Of a DNA stretch of 64,000 nucleotides, positions 16,748-26,659 are shown piece by piece (position 1 is the first letter of the stretch; every line of letters starts with the position of its first letter). The DNA lies in NCBI GenBank assembly GCA_963788935.1, contig CAWBIM010000003.1, positions 558,001 through 622,000 on the forward strand. Direction: 5' to 3'. This DNA is from JAOPZW01 sp963788935. GTDB lineage: Bacteria; Actinomycetota; Thermoleophilia; Solirubrobacterales; Solirubrobacteraceae. Under the pieces are notes generated by a model. The model was not told where the DNA came from. It ran no database searches and worked only from the letters and a program-made list of their open reading frames with translations. The position numbers and the translations under genes were made by a program.

Positions 16748-17530
16748 ATGCCCTCCCCGCCCGTGGACGTCATCCCCCGCCCGGCCACCGTCGCGGGTCG
16801 GCGGATCGACGCGGTCGAGCTCCCGGGCGACGCCGGCCGCCGGCCGCTCGTGCTGCTGCACGAGGGCCTCGGGTCGGCCGGGCTGTGGCGCGACTTCCCC
16901 GCCCGGCTCAACGCCGCGACCGGCCGCCGCGTGCTCGCGTTCTCGCGCTTCGGCCACGGGCGCTCGGACCCGCCCGCCGAGCCGCGCACCCCCGCGTTCT
17001 TCCACGACGAGGCGCTCGACGTGCTGCCGGAGCTGCTCCCCCAGCTCGACGCCGAGGCGCCGATCCTCGTCGGCCACAGCGACGGCGCCTCGATCGCGCT
17101 GATCCACGCCGCCTACCACCGCGTGACGGGCCTCGTCCTGATCGCGCCGCACGTGTTCGTCGAGGACTTCACGATCGCCGAGATCGAGCAGACGCGCGAG
17201 CACTACGCCTCGGGCGGCCTGCGCGAGCGGATGGCCCGCCACCACGACGACCCCGACGCCGCGTTCCACGGCTGGTGCGACGTGTGGCTCGACCCCGCCT
17301 TCCGCGACTGGAGCATCGAGTCCGACGCGGCCGGCGTCACCGCGCCGTCGCTGCTCGTCCAGGGCAGCGCCGACGCCTACGGCACGCTCGAGCAGATCGA
17401 CCGCATCCGCAAGCGCGTCCAGGGCCCGGTCGAGCGCGTCGTCGTCGACGGCGCCGGCCACAGCCCGATGTTCGACGACCCGGAGGCGGTGCTCCGGCCG
17501 ATCGCCGCGTTCAGCGACCGCCTTCCCTGA
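16748..17530 (+). CDS. alpha/beta-fold hydrolase
   Basis: 260 residues with LVLLHEGLGSAGLWRDFP (oxyanion region), the nucleophile elbow VGHSDGASIAL around Ser~110 and the C-terminal VVVDGAGHSPMFDDPE supplying the catalytic His. The acidic residue is probably in VQGSADAYG. It belongs to the MenH/BphD-like hydrolases; the substrate is unknown. It starts 33 bases after the antiporter gene, possibly in one operon, and its last 20 bases overlap the 3' end of the convergent FprA gene. Confidence 0.88.
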   Translation: MPSPPVDVIPRPATVAGRRIDAVELPGDAGRRPLVLLHEGLGSAGLWRDFPARLNAATGRRVLAFSRFGHGRSDPPAEPRTPAFFHDEALDVLPELLPQLDAEAPILVGHSDGASIALIHAAYHRVTGLVLIAPHVFVEDFTIAEIEQTREHYASGGLRERMARHHDDPDAAFHGWCDVWLDPAFRDWSIESDAAGVTAPSLLVQGSADAYGTLEQIDRIRKRVQGPVERVVVDGAGHSPMFDDPEAVLRPIAAFSDRLP

Positions 17531-18950
17531 CCCCCGCCTCGCGGCGGCGGCCGGCCTCGACCAGCTCGGCGAGCCGGACGAGCTTGACGCGCGGGCGCCC
17601 GGCGGGCTCGCCCAGGCCGCGCTCGTGCTCGTCGATCGCCTGCCACCCGTCCCACTCGACGACCCCGGGCGCGGCGTCGCGCAGCCACGCGCCGCACGCC
17701 GCGTCGTCGAAGTCCGCGGCGGGCTCGGGCAGGCGGCCGGCCTCGGCGTCCTCGAGGATCCGGGCGACGGTGTCGGTCGCGTCCTTCTTGTTCGTGCCGA
17801 TGACCCCGCTCGGGCCGCGCTTGATCCAGCCGACGACGTACTCGCCGGGGACCGGCTCGCCGTCCTCGTCGCAGACGCGGCCGCCCGCGTTGCGGATCAG
17901 GCCGCGGCGATCGTCGAAGGGGATGTCGTCGAGCGGCCGGCCGCGGTAGCCGATCGAGCGCAGGACCAGCCCGCACTCGATCACCTCCTCCTCGCCGGTC
18001 GGGACGGCGCGCAGGCGGCCGTCGTCGCCGCGCTCGATCCGGTTGCGCACGACCCGCACGCCGGTGACCCGGCCGTCGTCGCCCTCGCCGAGGATCTCGA
18101 CGGGCGAGCGCAGGAAGCGCAGGCTGACCCGGTGGCTGTGGCCGTGCGGCTCGCGCGCGGCGTACTCGCGCAGCAGCTCGACGTTGCGCTTCGCCGTCGG
18201 GTCGCCCTCGGACTCGAGCCAGGCGCTCGACTCGGCGTCGAGCTCGAGCTCGGCCGGGTCGACGTCGATGTCCGCGCGCGTGAGCTCGCCGAGCTCGCGC
18301 AGCTCGGGGTTGGTGAAGGCGGCCTGGGCGGGGCCGCGGCGGCCGAGCAGCACGACCTCGCGCACGCCGGAGCCGGAGAAGCCCTCGATCGCGTGGTCGG
18401 CGGTGTCGGTGACCGCGATCTCGTCGGGGTCGAGGACGAGCATCCGCGCGACGTCGACGGCCACGTTGCCGTTGCCGACCACGACGGCGCGGTCGACGGC
18501 GAGGTCGAACTCCTCGTCGCACGCGTGGGGGTGGCCGTTGTACCAGGCCACGAAACGGGTGGCGGGGATCGAGCCGGGGCGGTCCTCACCGGGGATGCCG
18601 AGCCGGTTGTCGTCGGCGGTGCCGACGGCGTAGACGACCGCGTGGTAGCGCTCGCGCAGCTCCGCGCGCGTGATGTCGGTCCCGAGCTCGACGCCGCCGA
18701 AGAAGCGGAACCCGTCGCGCCGCGCGGTCTTCGTGTACATCCGCTCGACGCTCTTGATCTTCGGGTGGTCGGGGGCGACGCCCGCGCGCACGAGCCCGAA
18801 CGGCGTCGGCAGCAGGTCGATCAGGTCGACCGCGAAGCCCGCGTCGAGCAGCTGCGCGGTCGCGTAGAACCCCGACGGCCCCGCGCCGACGACGGCGACG
18901 CGGCGCCCGGTGCCCACGGGGATGTCCGAAGCCTCAGCGCTCATCGCCAT
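17511..18950 (-). CDS. fprA: NADPH-ferredoxin reductase, FprA/adrenodoxin-reductase type
   Basis: 479 residues. VAVVGAGPSGFYATAQLL binds FAD, PFGLVRAGVAPDHPKIK is the adrenodoxin-reductase signature, and VVVGNGNVAVDVARML binds NADP. GYVVGWIKRGPSGVIGTNK lies near the C-terminus, as in mycobacterial FprA (about 455 residues). It passes electrons from NADPH to ferredoxins for P450s or other acceptors. Starts ATG 18950 and 18944 are adjacent. The gene overlaps the upstream carbonic-anhydrase-like gene by 17 bases, so they form an operon. A second FprA homologue lies at 41131 beside a ferredoxin. Confidence 0.92.
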   Translation of the reverse strand: MAMSAEASDIPVGTGRRVAVVGAGPSGFYATAQLLDAGFAVDLIDLLPTPFGLVRAGVAPDHPKIKSVERMYTKTARRDGFRFFGGVELGTDITRAELRERYHAVVYAVGTADDNRLGIPGEDRPGSIPATRFVAWYNGHPHACDEEFDLAVDRAVVVGNGNVAVDVARMLVLDPDEIAVTDTADHAIEGFSGSGVREVVLLGRRGPAQAAFTNPELRELGELTRADIDVDPAELELDAESSAWLESEGDPTAKRNVELLREYAAREPHGHSHRVSLRFLRSPVEILGEGDDGRVTGVRVVRNRIERGDDGRLRAVPTGEEEVIECGLVLRSIGYRGRPLDDIPFDDRRGLIRNAGGRVCDEDGEPVPGEYVVGWIKRGPSGVIGTNKKDATDTVARILEDAEAGRLPEPAADFDDAACGAWLRDAAPGVVEWDGWQAIDEHERGLGEPAGRPRVKLVRLAELVEAGRRREAGVREGGR

Positions 18951-19503
18951 CGACGATAGCGGCCGATCCTGGGCGGATCCTCGGAGCTTCCTGGGCGCGC
19001 AGATACCGGAGGCGGAGGTCCTGGTAGGCGTCCGCGGCGTGCTCGGGGTAGCCCGCCGTCGCGCCCTCGAGCGCGCGCTTCTCGCGCGCCGGGATGCCCG
19101 CCGCGAGCATCCGCGCGCCGACGGCGCCGCGGTCCGGGACGACCGCGCCGGCGGCGACGACGGCGCCCGCGCCGACGTGCGCGTCGTGCAGGACGATCGC
19201 GCCCATCCCGATGAGCGCGCCGTCCTCGATCACGCAGCCCTCGAGCAGCGCGTTGTGGCCGACGGTCACCCGCGCGCCGACGACGGTCGGGTTGTCGCGG
19301 TCGCAGTGGACGACGGCGCCGTCCTGGATCGACGTCTCCGCCCCGATCACGATGTGCGACAGGTCGCCGCGCAGCACGGCCCCGAACCAGACGCTCGCGC
19401 GGTCGCCGATGCGCACGTCGCCGGTGAGGACGGCGTTCGGCGCCAGGTACACGTCGCGCCCGATCGTGGGCGCGATGCCGTCGACCGCGATCAGCATCGC
19501 CAT
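18934..19503 (-). CDS. gamma-carbonic anhydrase family protein
   Basis: 189 residues of left-handed beta-helix hexapeptide repeats (VYLAPNAVLTGDVRIGDRAS, VTVGHNALLEGCVIEDGALI). Histidines at the zinc-ligand positions appear in AVVHCD and TVGHNALLEG. Size and pattern match the YrdA/PaaY-like gamma-CA family. ATG 19503 is chosen; the frame extends 14 codons upstream but that region contains a TATAGT box (19513-19518, minus) with TTGACG (19533-19538). That pair is only 14 bases apart, so the promoter is uncertain. Translation overlaps into fprA. Confidence 0.9.
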   Translation of the reverse strand: MAMLIAVDGIAPTIGRDVYLAPNAVLTGDVRIGDRASVWFGAVLRGDLSHIVIGAETSIQDGAVVHCDRDNPTVVGARVTVGHNALLEGCVIEDGALIGMGAIVLHDAHVGAGAVVAAGAVVPDRGAVGARMLAAGIPAREKRALEGATAGYPEHAADAYQDLRLRYLRAQEAPRIRPGSAAIVDGDER

Positions 19504-19548
19504 GGTCACAACACTATACGGTTGCGACCGTCCGTCAAGTGTCACACG

Positions 19549-19923
19549 TCAGGCGGCCTTCGGCGCGTAGCGCGAGTGCAGCATGAGGGCGTTGCCGTCG
19601 GGGTCGCGGAAGTGGGCCATGTGGCAGACGCCCGAGTCCATCGTGTCCGCCACGAAGGTGACGCCCTTGCCCTCGAGCTCGGTGCGGGCCGCGGCGACGT
19701 CCGCGACGTGCAGCGCGATCGGGTGCGAGTGGGGCGCGAACTCGACGCCGAACGCGTCGGACTGCATCACGGCGATCGTGAGCGTGCCGGTCTCGAACTC
19801 CGCGGCGGGCATCTGCCCCCAGCGGGTCGAGCACTCGAGGCCGAGCACGTCGCGGTAGAACGCGCTCGCCGCGTCGAAGTCGCGGGTCGGGACGGTGATG
19901 AAGTCGACGCCGGTGATCTGCAT
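19549..19923 (-). CDS. VOC family protein (glyoxalase-like)
   Basis: 124 residues, a single-polypeptide VOC fold: MQITGVDFITVPTRDFDAAS at the start, PIALHVADVAAARTELEGKG in the middle and FRDPDGNALMLHSRY near the end, with His/Glu-type ligand positions. ATG 19923 follows GGAGG-like bases (minus strand AGGAGGGCTCC). It could bind metal and act on a small substrate or sequester a drug; nothing nearby specifies it. Confidence 0.87.
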   Translation of the reverse strand: MQITGVDFITVPTRDFDAASAFYRDVLGLECSTRWGQMPAAEFETGTLTIAVMQSDAFGVEFAPHSHPIALHVADVAAARTELEGKGVTFVADTMDSGVCHMAHFRDPDGNALMLHSRYAPKAA

Positions 19924-20006
19924 GGAGCCCTCCTGGTCGGGGTGCGGAGACTGTCTCACGCGCGGGCAGACCCGCCCGCGGGCGGAAACTCATCGCCGCC
20001 GCGATC

Positions 20007-20861
20007 TCAGGCGGCGGTGCGCGCGCCGCCGGACGCCTCGCCGCCGCGCTCGAGCGTCGCGAACCACGCGCGCGCGGTGTCGTCCCACGCCGCGTGGCGC
20101 TCGTGGAACAGCGCGTGCGCCCGCCCGCGCGGCCAGCGCGCGGGGAGCATGTCGTCGGGCAGCTCGGGGTCGAGGAACGGGAAGCGCCGCCACTCGTGGA
20201 CGAGCAGCGTCTGGGCCCGGAACACCGCCTCGGGCTCGCGCGGGCGCATCCGCCCGAAGCGCGTGATGAACGCGCGGTAGGCGTCGGCCAGCGCGTCGAG
20301 GTCCCACGCCTCGGCGACGACGCGGCGGGGCTCTCCGAGCGCGCCGAGCTCGGCCCGGAAGCTCACGAGCGCGGCGGCCGAGCCGGCGGCCGCGACGTCG
20401 GCGAGCTCGTGCTCGCGCTCGGCGTGCGGGGTGATCCACAAGCCGCCGCCGAGCGACCCGAAGCCCGCCCAGGCCAGGCGGGTGCGCATCTGGTGGCGGA
20501 CCTCGCGGCGCTCCTCGGGGACCCGCAGCACGACGAGCAGCCAGCGGCCGTCCCACGCCCACGGCGCGCCGAAGGCGTAGATGCGCTCGGCCCCGGAGCG
20601 GAGCATGTCGGCCGTCTCGGGCGTGAGGTGCACGCGCGAGCGCCGGCCGTGGCGCTCGGTCCGCAGCCACCCGGCGCTCACGCTGCGGGCGAGCGCCTGG
20701 CGCGCGGCGTGCGTCTTGTGGCCGAGCGAGCCGAGCGCGCCGATGAGCGTCTCCTGCCAGACGCCCGACTCGCTCGGCAGGACGTACTCGCCGAGCATCG
20801 TCAGCAGCACCGACCGGGCGGCCGGCGCCCCGACCGACCGGCGACGGAGCTGCTCGTTCAC
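20007..20861 (-). CDS. PaaX family transcriptional regulator
   Basis: About 284 residues. The N-terminal winged helix reads ARSVLLTMLGEYVLPSESGV and RQALARSVSAGWL, then a middle domain WLLVVLRVPEERREVRHQM and the C-terminal PaaX domain with FRAQTLLVHEWRRFPFLDPELP. PaaX represses phenylacetate catabolism and is released by phenylacetyl-CoA in E. coli. No paa catabolic cluster is here. I use GTG 20861; a TTG at 20894 is possible. The divergent neighbour is an acyl-CoA-thioesterase-like gene, its likely target. Confidence 0.87.
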   Translation of the reverse strand: MNEQLRRRSVGAPAARSVLLTMLGEYVLPSESGVWQETLIGALGSLGHKTHAARQALARSVSAGWLRTERHGRRSRVHLTPETADMLRSGAERIYAFGAPWAWDGRWLLVVLRVPEERREVRHQMRTRLAWAGFGSLGGGLWITPHAEREHELADVAAAGSAAALVSFRAELGALGEPRRVVAEAWDLDALADAYRAFITRFGRMRPREPEAVFRAQTLLVHEWRRFPFLDPELPDDMLPARWPRGRAHALFHERHAAWDDTARAWFATLERGGEASGGARTAA

Positions 20862-20923
20862 GTCGCGGACGATAGCCGGGCGGGCGGCCGCCAACCGACT
20901 GATCTGATTCCATCGTCACCGCG

Positions 20924-21359
20924 ATGTCACACGACGAGGAGCTCCCCGACCCCGCGCGCGTGGTGCTGCGCCGCCGCATCGAGTGGATGGACACCGACGC
21001 CGCGGGGATCTATCACTGGACGACGGTCTTCCGGCTCGCCGAGGCGGCCGAGGCGGCGCTCCACACCGCGCTCGGGATCGCGGACTTCACCTTCGGCGCG
21101 ACGCCGCGGGTCGCGGTCGAGGCCACGTTCGCCCGCTCCCTGCGCTTCAACGACCCGGTCGAGGTCTCGCTCGCGGTCACGCGCGTCGGGCGGTCGTCCG
21201 TGGCCTACGCGCTGCCGATCGAGGGCGAGGCCGGCCGCGCCGCGCAGGGCACGGTGACCTCGGTCCTGATCGACCGGGCGTCGCGGCCGCGCGATCGCGT
21301 GGCCCGACGACATCCGCGCGGCGCTGCGCGCCGGCGGGCTCCAGACGGCGCCGGCCTGA
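20924..21359 (+). CDS. acyl-CoA thioesterase, 4HBT/YbgC-like (frameshifted)
   Basis: Hotdog-fold protein with EWMDTDAAGIYHWTTVFRL, the 4-hydroxybenzoyl-CoA thioesterase motif in which D-T-D-A-A-G-x-x-x contains the catalytic Asp, and SLRFNDPVEVSLAVTRVG. The final ~24 residues (AIAWPDDIRAALRAG) lie one frame over, ending at TGA 21357-21359. The 436-base span is 3n+1, so one extra base near 21285 is implied. It is divergent from the PaaX-family regulator and likely hydrolyses an aryl- or medium-chain acyl-CoA. Confidence 0.82.
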
Positions 21360-21367
21360 GGCGCCGG

Positions 21368-24300
21368 CTACCCGTCGCCGGGCGACGCGAGGCCGTGGCG
21401 GTGCGCCACCGCCGCCGCCTCGGTGCGCGTCCGCGCGTTGAGCTTGGCGAGGATGCGCGAGACGTGCACGCTCGCGGTCTTCTCGGCCATGAAGAGCTGC
21501 GCGCCGATCTCGCGGTTCGTCGCGCCCTCGGCGACGAGCGCGAGCACCTCGCGCTCGCGCGGCGTGAGGCCGAACGGGTCGGGGCTCGCCTCCGCCGGGG
21601 CGCCCGCCGCCGGCCTCGCGTCACCGCCGCCGTCCTCGAGCGGCAGGGCCAGCCGGGCCCGCGTCGCGAGCCCGTCCACCTCCGCGACGAGCCCCGCGGC
21701 GCCCAGTCGCTCGGCCGCGGTCCGCGCGGCGGCGGCCGCGGCGGCCGCGGCGTCGCCGTCGCCCGCCCGGACGTGCGCCTCGGCCTCCCGGAGCCGCGCG
21801 CGCGCCGCCGGCTCCGGACGGCCGAGGTCGTCCCACGCCGCCGCGGCCTCGGCGTAGGCAGCCGCGTCGGGTCGCCCCGCGGCGCGCCCGGCCTCCGCCC
21901 GCGCGCCGAGCAGCCGCGCCCGCTCCACCGGCCGCGCCGGCGTCGCCGCGTCCTCGACCACCCCGACGAGATCCCCGGCGCGTGCGACCGCCGCCGCCTC
22001 GGCCGCGCTGTCGCCCAGGTCGCGGGCGCGCTCGGCCGCGTCGGCCTCGACGGTGACGCCCGCGGCCGCGACCGCCGCCGCCTGCATCGCGTCGCCCCCG
22101 CACCGGTCGATGCGTTCGCGGCCGTGGTCGATGGCGGCGCGGGCGCCCTCGACGTCACCGGCGCGGCGGCGCTCCTCGGCCGTCAGCACCGCGAGCGGCC
22201 CGAGCGCCTGCGGCTCGCCGGACGTCGCGCCGAGCGGCTCGATTCGCCGCGAGCACCACGCCGGCCGCCGCGTCGTCGCCGCGCCCGAGCGCGAGGGCGG
22301 CGCGGCGCAGCTCGAGCCCCAGCCGCGTCTGCTCGCCGGGATCGGCCGGGCCGGCCGGCAGGCGCGCCTCGGCGCCGTCCCAGTCGCCGGTGTCGACCGC
22401 GATCTCGGCGAGCATCACGTCGATCCACCGGGTCGCGATCGGGCGCCGTCCGGCGATCGCCCGGCGGCCCTCCTCGGCGACCTCGCGGGCCTCCGCCGAA
22501 CGGCCCAGCGCGTGGAGGGCGTCGGCGAGGTTGATGTGGCCGAGCGCGACATCGAGCGGGCTGTCGTGCTCGCGGGCGATCCGGATCGACTCCCGCAGGT
22601 CCGCGACGCCCGCGTCCACCGCGCCCTCCATCGCGACCGCGTGGCCGAGCGTGTTGCGGGCGCTGCTCTCGACGAGCGGCCGGCCGAGGCGCGTGGCGAG
22701 GGCGAGGGCCTCGCTCGCCAGACGGGCGGCGTCGGCCGAGCGCCCCGCGATCCCCAGCGCGCGGGCCAGGCCCGCGAGGAGGTCGGCCCGGACCGCCGCG
22801 TCGCCGTCGGCCGTCCCGGAGACGAGGTCGAGGGCGTGCTCGAGCGTCGCGATGCTCGCCGCGTTGCGGTTGAGGTGGCGCTGCGCGGTCGCGATCGACT
22901 CGAGGATCCGCGCGGCGCGCGCCGGATCCGGGTCGGGGCCGAGATCGGCGAGCGCCTCCTCGAGCAGGCCCAGGCGCCGCTCCGGCTCGCCCAGCGCGCC
23001 GGCGGCCTCGGCCGCGCGGACGAGCAGCTCCGCGCGGTCGGCGCCGGACGGTGCCGCGGGATCCGGCACCTGGTTCCACAGGCCGAGCGCGCGCTCGAGC
23101 AGCGCCGCCGCCTCGCCGTGGGCGTGCACGCGTTCGGCGGCGCTCGCGGCCCGCACCGCCGAGCGCAGCGCGTCCTCGTCGGCCCCGGCGGCGGCGAAGT
23201 GGTGCGCGACGGCCGCGGCGCCCGGCGCGTCGACGCGCTCGCCGGCGGCCTCCTCCAGGGCGCGCGCGAGCGTCAGGTGCAGCTCCGCGCGCTCGCCCGG
23301 GAGCAGGTCGTGTTCGACGGCCTCGCGGAGGAGCGCGTGGCGGAAGCGGTGGCGCCCGTCGTCGTCGGCGACGAGGACGTGGCGGTCGACGGCCTCGCGC
23401 AGCGCGTCGCGCAGCTCGCCGCGCGCGAGCCCGGTCGTCCGCGCGAGCGTCGCGTGGTCGAGACGCTCGCCGACGGCGACGAGCGCGAGGACGTCGCGGG
23501 CGGGCGACGAGAGCCGTTCGACGCGGAGCATGAGGGCGTCGCGCAGCGTGTCCGGCGCGGCGCCCCGGCCGTCCGCGCCCGCGGTGAGCAGCTCCTCGCC
23601 GAAGAGCGGGTTGCCGCCGGTCCTGGCCCAGAGGCGATCGAGGAGCTCGGGGGCCGGCGCCGCGCCGAGGATGTCCGCCAGCTGGTCGGCGAGCTCGTCG
23701 CGCTCCAGCGGGCGCAGGACGATCCGCCGGGTGCGGGGGTCGCCCTCGAGGTCGGCCTGCAGGCGACGGAGCGGGTGGCGGCGGTCGAGCTCGTCGGAGC
23801 GGAAGGAGGCGATGACGAGCACGCGCTCACGCGTGAGGTTGCGCGCGAGGAACGCGAGCGTCGCGAGCGTCGACGGATCGCTCCAGTGCACGTCCTCGAC
23901 GACGAGCAGGACCGGGCGCTCGCGGCCGAGGGCGTCCAGGAGCGTCGAGCAGCCCCTCGAACAGGCGCGTCTGCCCGGCGTCGCCGGCGGCGGGCACGTC
24001 GTCGTCCCGGCCGCTCAGAGCCGGCAGCAGCGGCGCGACGGCGGCGCGCACGTCGTCCGTGAGCGCGGGGTCCTCGCGCCGGGCGAGCGGGCGCAGCGCG
24101 GCGACGAGCGGGAGGTAGGGCAGCTCGCCCGCGCCGAGGTCGACGCAGTCGCCGGCGAGCACGCGCGCGCCGGCCTCGCGCGCGCGGCGCTCGACCTCGG
24201 CGAGCAGCCGCGTCTTGCCGACCCCCGACTCGCCGGCGAGGAGCACGAGCGACGGGCGTCCGTCGGCGGCGTCCGTGAGCGCCGCATCGAGCGCGGCGAG

Positions 24301-24369
24301 CTCGGCGTCGCGGGCGATCAGCCGGACGCTCGCCACGCGCGGCGTCGTGCGCACGCCATCTCCGGGCAT
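21368..24369 (-). CDS. LuxR-family regulator with AAA ATPase and TPR domains, ~1000 residues (two frameshifts)
   Basis: Start ATG 24369. The N-terminus reads RLIARDAELAALDAAL and the Walker A is LLAGESGVGKTRLLAEVE. After a break near 23945 the ATPase continues (HWSDPSTLATLAFLARNL, VLVIASFRSDEL), followed by TPR-like helices. After a second break near 22240 come more helices and a C-terminal GerE helix-turn-helix (LTPREREVLALVAEGATNRE, VHVSRILAKLNARTRTEAA). The span is 3002 bases (3n+2), consistent with two extra bases. These LAL-type regulators activate catabolic or secondary-metabolite genes in response to ligand binding; the target is unknown. Confidence 0.87.
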
Positions 24370-24409
24370 CGCTCGACACCGTAGCGCCGTCCACGACGTC
24401 GTTCGCGGG

Positions 24410-25277
24410 TCAGCCGGTCGCCTCGCGGCCGCGGATCGCGGCCACGACGGCCGAGTAGTCGAGGTCGCCGAGGCCATCGCCTTCGGCCTTCGCCATCCAC
24501 CCCGCGGCCGCCTCGAGGAGCGGGATGGTCGCCCCCCGGCGGCCCGCGGCGTCGGTGACGAGGCCCATGTCCTTGCGCATGAGCGCGAGCCTGAAGCTCG
24601 GCGTGTAGCGGTCGGTCTCGATCTTGTCGAGCTTGCGCTTCACCGCCGCGCCGATCGGCGAGTCGAGCAGCGCGGCCAGCACCTGCGCCTCGTCGAGCCC
24701 GAAGCGGTCGCCGAGGGCGAGCGCCTCGCCGGTGAGGCTCATCAACCCGGCGAGCGTGCTGTTGGCGACGAGCTTCATCGCCTGCCCGGCGCCGACCGGC
24801 CCGAGGTGGACCGCGCCGCCCGAGCGGCGCGAGCACCTCGCGCCAACGGGCGAACGCCGCCTCGTCGGAGCCGAAGTACAGCGTCAGCGTCCCGCCGACC
24901 GCGTCCTTGACCCCGCCCATGACCGGGACGTCGATGAACGCCACGCCATCGGGCATGTCCCCCGCCAGGGCGACGGCGTGGTCGGGGCCGATCGTCGACA
25001 TGTCGATCACGGTCGCGCCGGAGGCGAGCGCGGCCACGACGCCGTCCGGGCCGAGCAGGACCTCCCGCACGACGTCAGGCGTCGCGAGCATCGTGATCAC
25101 GGCGTCCGCCCCGGCGGCGGCGTCCGCGGGCGAGTCCGCGACGCGCGCGGCGCCCTCGATCGCCTCCGCGCGCGCCCGTGTGCGGTTCCACACCGTCACG
25201 GCGTGGCCGGCCTCGATCAGGCGGGTGGCCATCGGCGCGCCCATCGCGCCGAGCCCGAGGAACGCGAGTCTCGCCAC
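24410..25277 (-). CDS. NAD(P)-dependent beta-hydroxyacid dehydrogenase family (frameshifted)
   Basis: Start GTG 25277, eight bases beyond the stop of the MetE-like gene. LAFLGLGAMGAPMATRLIEA is the Rossmann GxGxxG, MLATPDVVREVLLG and FIDVPVMGGVKDAVGGTLT contain the substrate-binding region. After LAPLG (near 24830) the protein continues one frame over: AMKLVANSTLAGLMSLTGEA with the catalytic Lys of the KxxxN motif, ending at 24410. An extra G in a GGG explains the 868-base (3n+1) span. Family members oxidise 3-hydroxyisobutyrate or reduce glyoxylate or tartronate semialdehyde. Confidence 0.85.
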
Positions 25278-25285
25278 GGCGTCGC

Positions 25286-26347
25286 TCAGCGCGCGGCCGT
25301 GAGGATCTCGCTGTGGAGGTCGAGCAGCCCGGGCACGTCGCCGGCGTCGGCCCGCCCCATCCCGCACTCGGTGCAGATCCCCCACTCGCGCGCGCCGCCG
25401 GCCGAGGCGGCGAGGGCCGCGTCGATGTGCTCGACCTGCCGGGCGGTCGTGCCCGGCGCCTGGTCGGCCGGGTGGTAGGGCACGAGAGCGAAGTTCAGCT
25501 CGGTGTCCGCGCCGGCGCGCAGCCCGCCCACGGGCTCGAAATAGGCGCCGTCGTCGCGGTTCTGGGGCACGGTGAACGAGACGAAGTCCAGCCGGCGCCC
25601 GGTGGCCGCGGTCACGGCGTTGACGAGATCGACCTGCATCTGCAGGGACGCGGGCTGCTTCCAGTGCTCGTGGCCGTAGTCGCCGTAGCAGAGGTGCAGT
25701 CCGGCGGGGACGTCGGCGGGCACGCGCTCGAGGCAGCGGACGATGCCCGGGGCGATCTGGTCCATCGGCATCGTGATGCCCATCGCTCCCTCCAGGGCGC
25801 CCATCTCGACCGCGATGTCCCACTGGACGGCGATCCGGTCGTGCGGGAGGCGCTCGAGCAGGGTGTCGAGGTCGGCGAACAGCGCCTGCTCGTAGGCGGG
25901 CGCGACCGCGGGCAGGTCCTCGGGCACGATCGTGCCGGCCACGGAGGCCAGCGGCGTCGGGTACTGCAGCTGCAGGCGGACGCCGGCCGGGATCGTGCCC
26001 TGCTGCTGGAGCTCGTCGAAGGTCGCGAAGGACTCCGTGTACGCGTCGGCGTAGCCGAGGTTCGGCCAGTCGATCGTCTCGGCGGAGGCGCCCTCGGCGA
26101 GGCGCAGCCGCGGCATCTCCGGCGCGTCCTCCGCGGTCTCGTAGGCCCGGCCGGACGCGACCGTCTCGAACTCGGGCATCTCCAGGAACTTCGAGATCTG
26201 GAAGCTGATCCAGTAGTTGCGGTCCCCGGTCTCGCCGTCGGTCATCCGCCGCACGCCGGTCGGGATGCGCGCGCTGATCTCGCGCATCACCGTCTCGGCG
26301 TCGGGCAGGTTGACCGAACCGTTGAAGTGCACGCTGCTGGGGGGCAT
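25286..26347 (-). CDS. cobalamin-independent methionine synthase-like (UROD/MetE superfamily) protein
   Basis: 353 residues, intact, ATG 26347 preceded by GGAG. DRIAVQWDIAVEMGALEG, HLCYGDYGHEHWKQP and the C-terminal GICTECGMGRAD resemble the catalytic barrel of MetE-type methyltransferases, the last supplying zinc-ligand cysteines. It is half the size of MetE and lacks the N-terminal domain, so a methyl-transfer role on another substrate is likelier than methionine synthesis. It is in an operon with the hydroxyacid dehydrogenase downstream, suggesting joint catabolism of a methylated compound; that is inference. Confidence 0.78.
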   Translation of the reverse strand: MPPSSVHFNGSVNLPDAETVMREISARIPTGVRRMTDGETGDRNYWISFQISKFLEMPEFETVASGRAYETAEDAPEMPRLRLAEGASAETIDWPNLGYADAYTESFATFDELQQQGTIPAGVRLQLQYPTPLASVAGTIVPEDLPAVAPAYEQALFADLDTLLERLPHDRIAVQWDIAVEMGALEGAMGITMPMDQIAPGIVRCLERVPADVPAGLHLCYGDYGHEHWKQPASLQMQVDLVNAVTAATGRRLDFVSFTVPQNRDDGAYFEPVGGLRAGADTELNFALVPYHPADQAPGTTARQVEHIDAALAASAGGAREWGICTECGMGRADAGDVPGLLDLHSEILTAAR

Positions 26348-26392
26348 GGCGGCTTTCTCTCCTTTCGCCTCTGTGCGAGGGTTTCGCGCATC

Positions 26393-26659
26393 ATGATGCG
26401 CGAGTTCGACGCCCGGCTCCAGAAGGGCGACAACCCGGGCGCGTGGACGTGCGTGGTGATGGACGACGCGGCCGCGCTCTTCGGCACCCGCGGGCTCGTG
26501 AAGATCCGCGGAGAGATCGACGGCGAGCCGTTCTCCGGGGCGCTGATGGCGCAGGGCGACGGCACGCACCGGCTCCCGGTCAGGGCGGCGCTGCGCAAGA
26601 CGATCGGCAAGCAGGCGGGCGACACCGTGCACGTCCGGATCGACGAGCGGATCGGCTAG
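26393..26659 (+). CDS. DUF1905 domain protein
   Basis: 88 residues (ATG 26393 or 26396) beginning REFDARLQKGDNPGAWTCVV, with IDGEPFSGALMAQGDG and LRKTIGKQAGDTVHVRIDER, matching the stand-alone DUF1905 beta-barrel family. Function unknown. It is divergent from the MetE-like gene, 45 bases away, and its stop overlaps the stop of the convergent GH65 gene by four bases. Confidence 0.83.
   Translation: MMREFDARLQKGDNPGAWTCVVMDDAAALFGTRGLVKIRGEIDGEPFSGALMAQGDGTHRLPVRAALRKTIGKQAGDTVHVRIDERIG

Noticed and set aside
19513..19538. TTGACG/TATAGT promoter for the gamma-carbonic-anhydrase gene
   Set aside because: The spacer is 14 bases, too short for a normal promoter; kept only as a remark.
19972..19985. 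Perfect palindrome CCGCCCGCGGGCGG
   Set aside because: Such G/C-only palindromes are expected by chance at this composition; no loop or T tract for a terminator.
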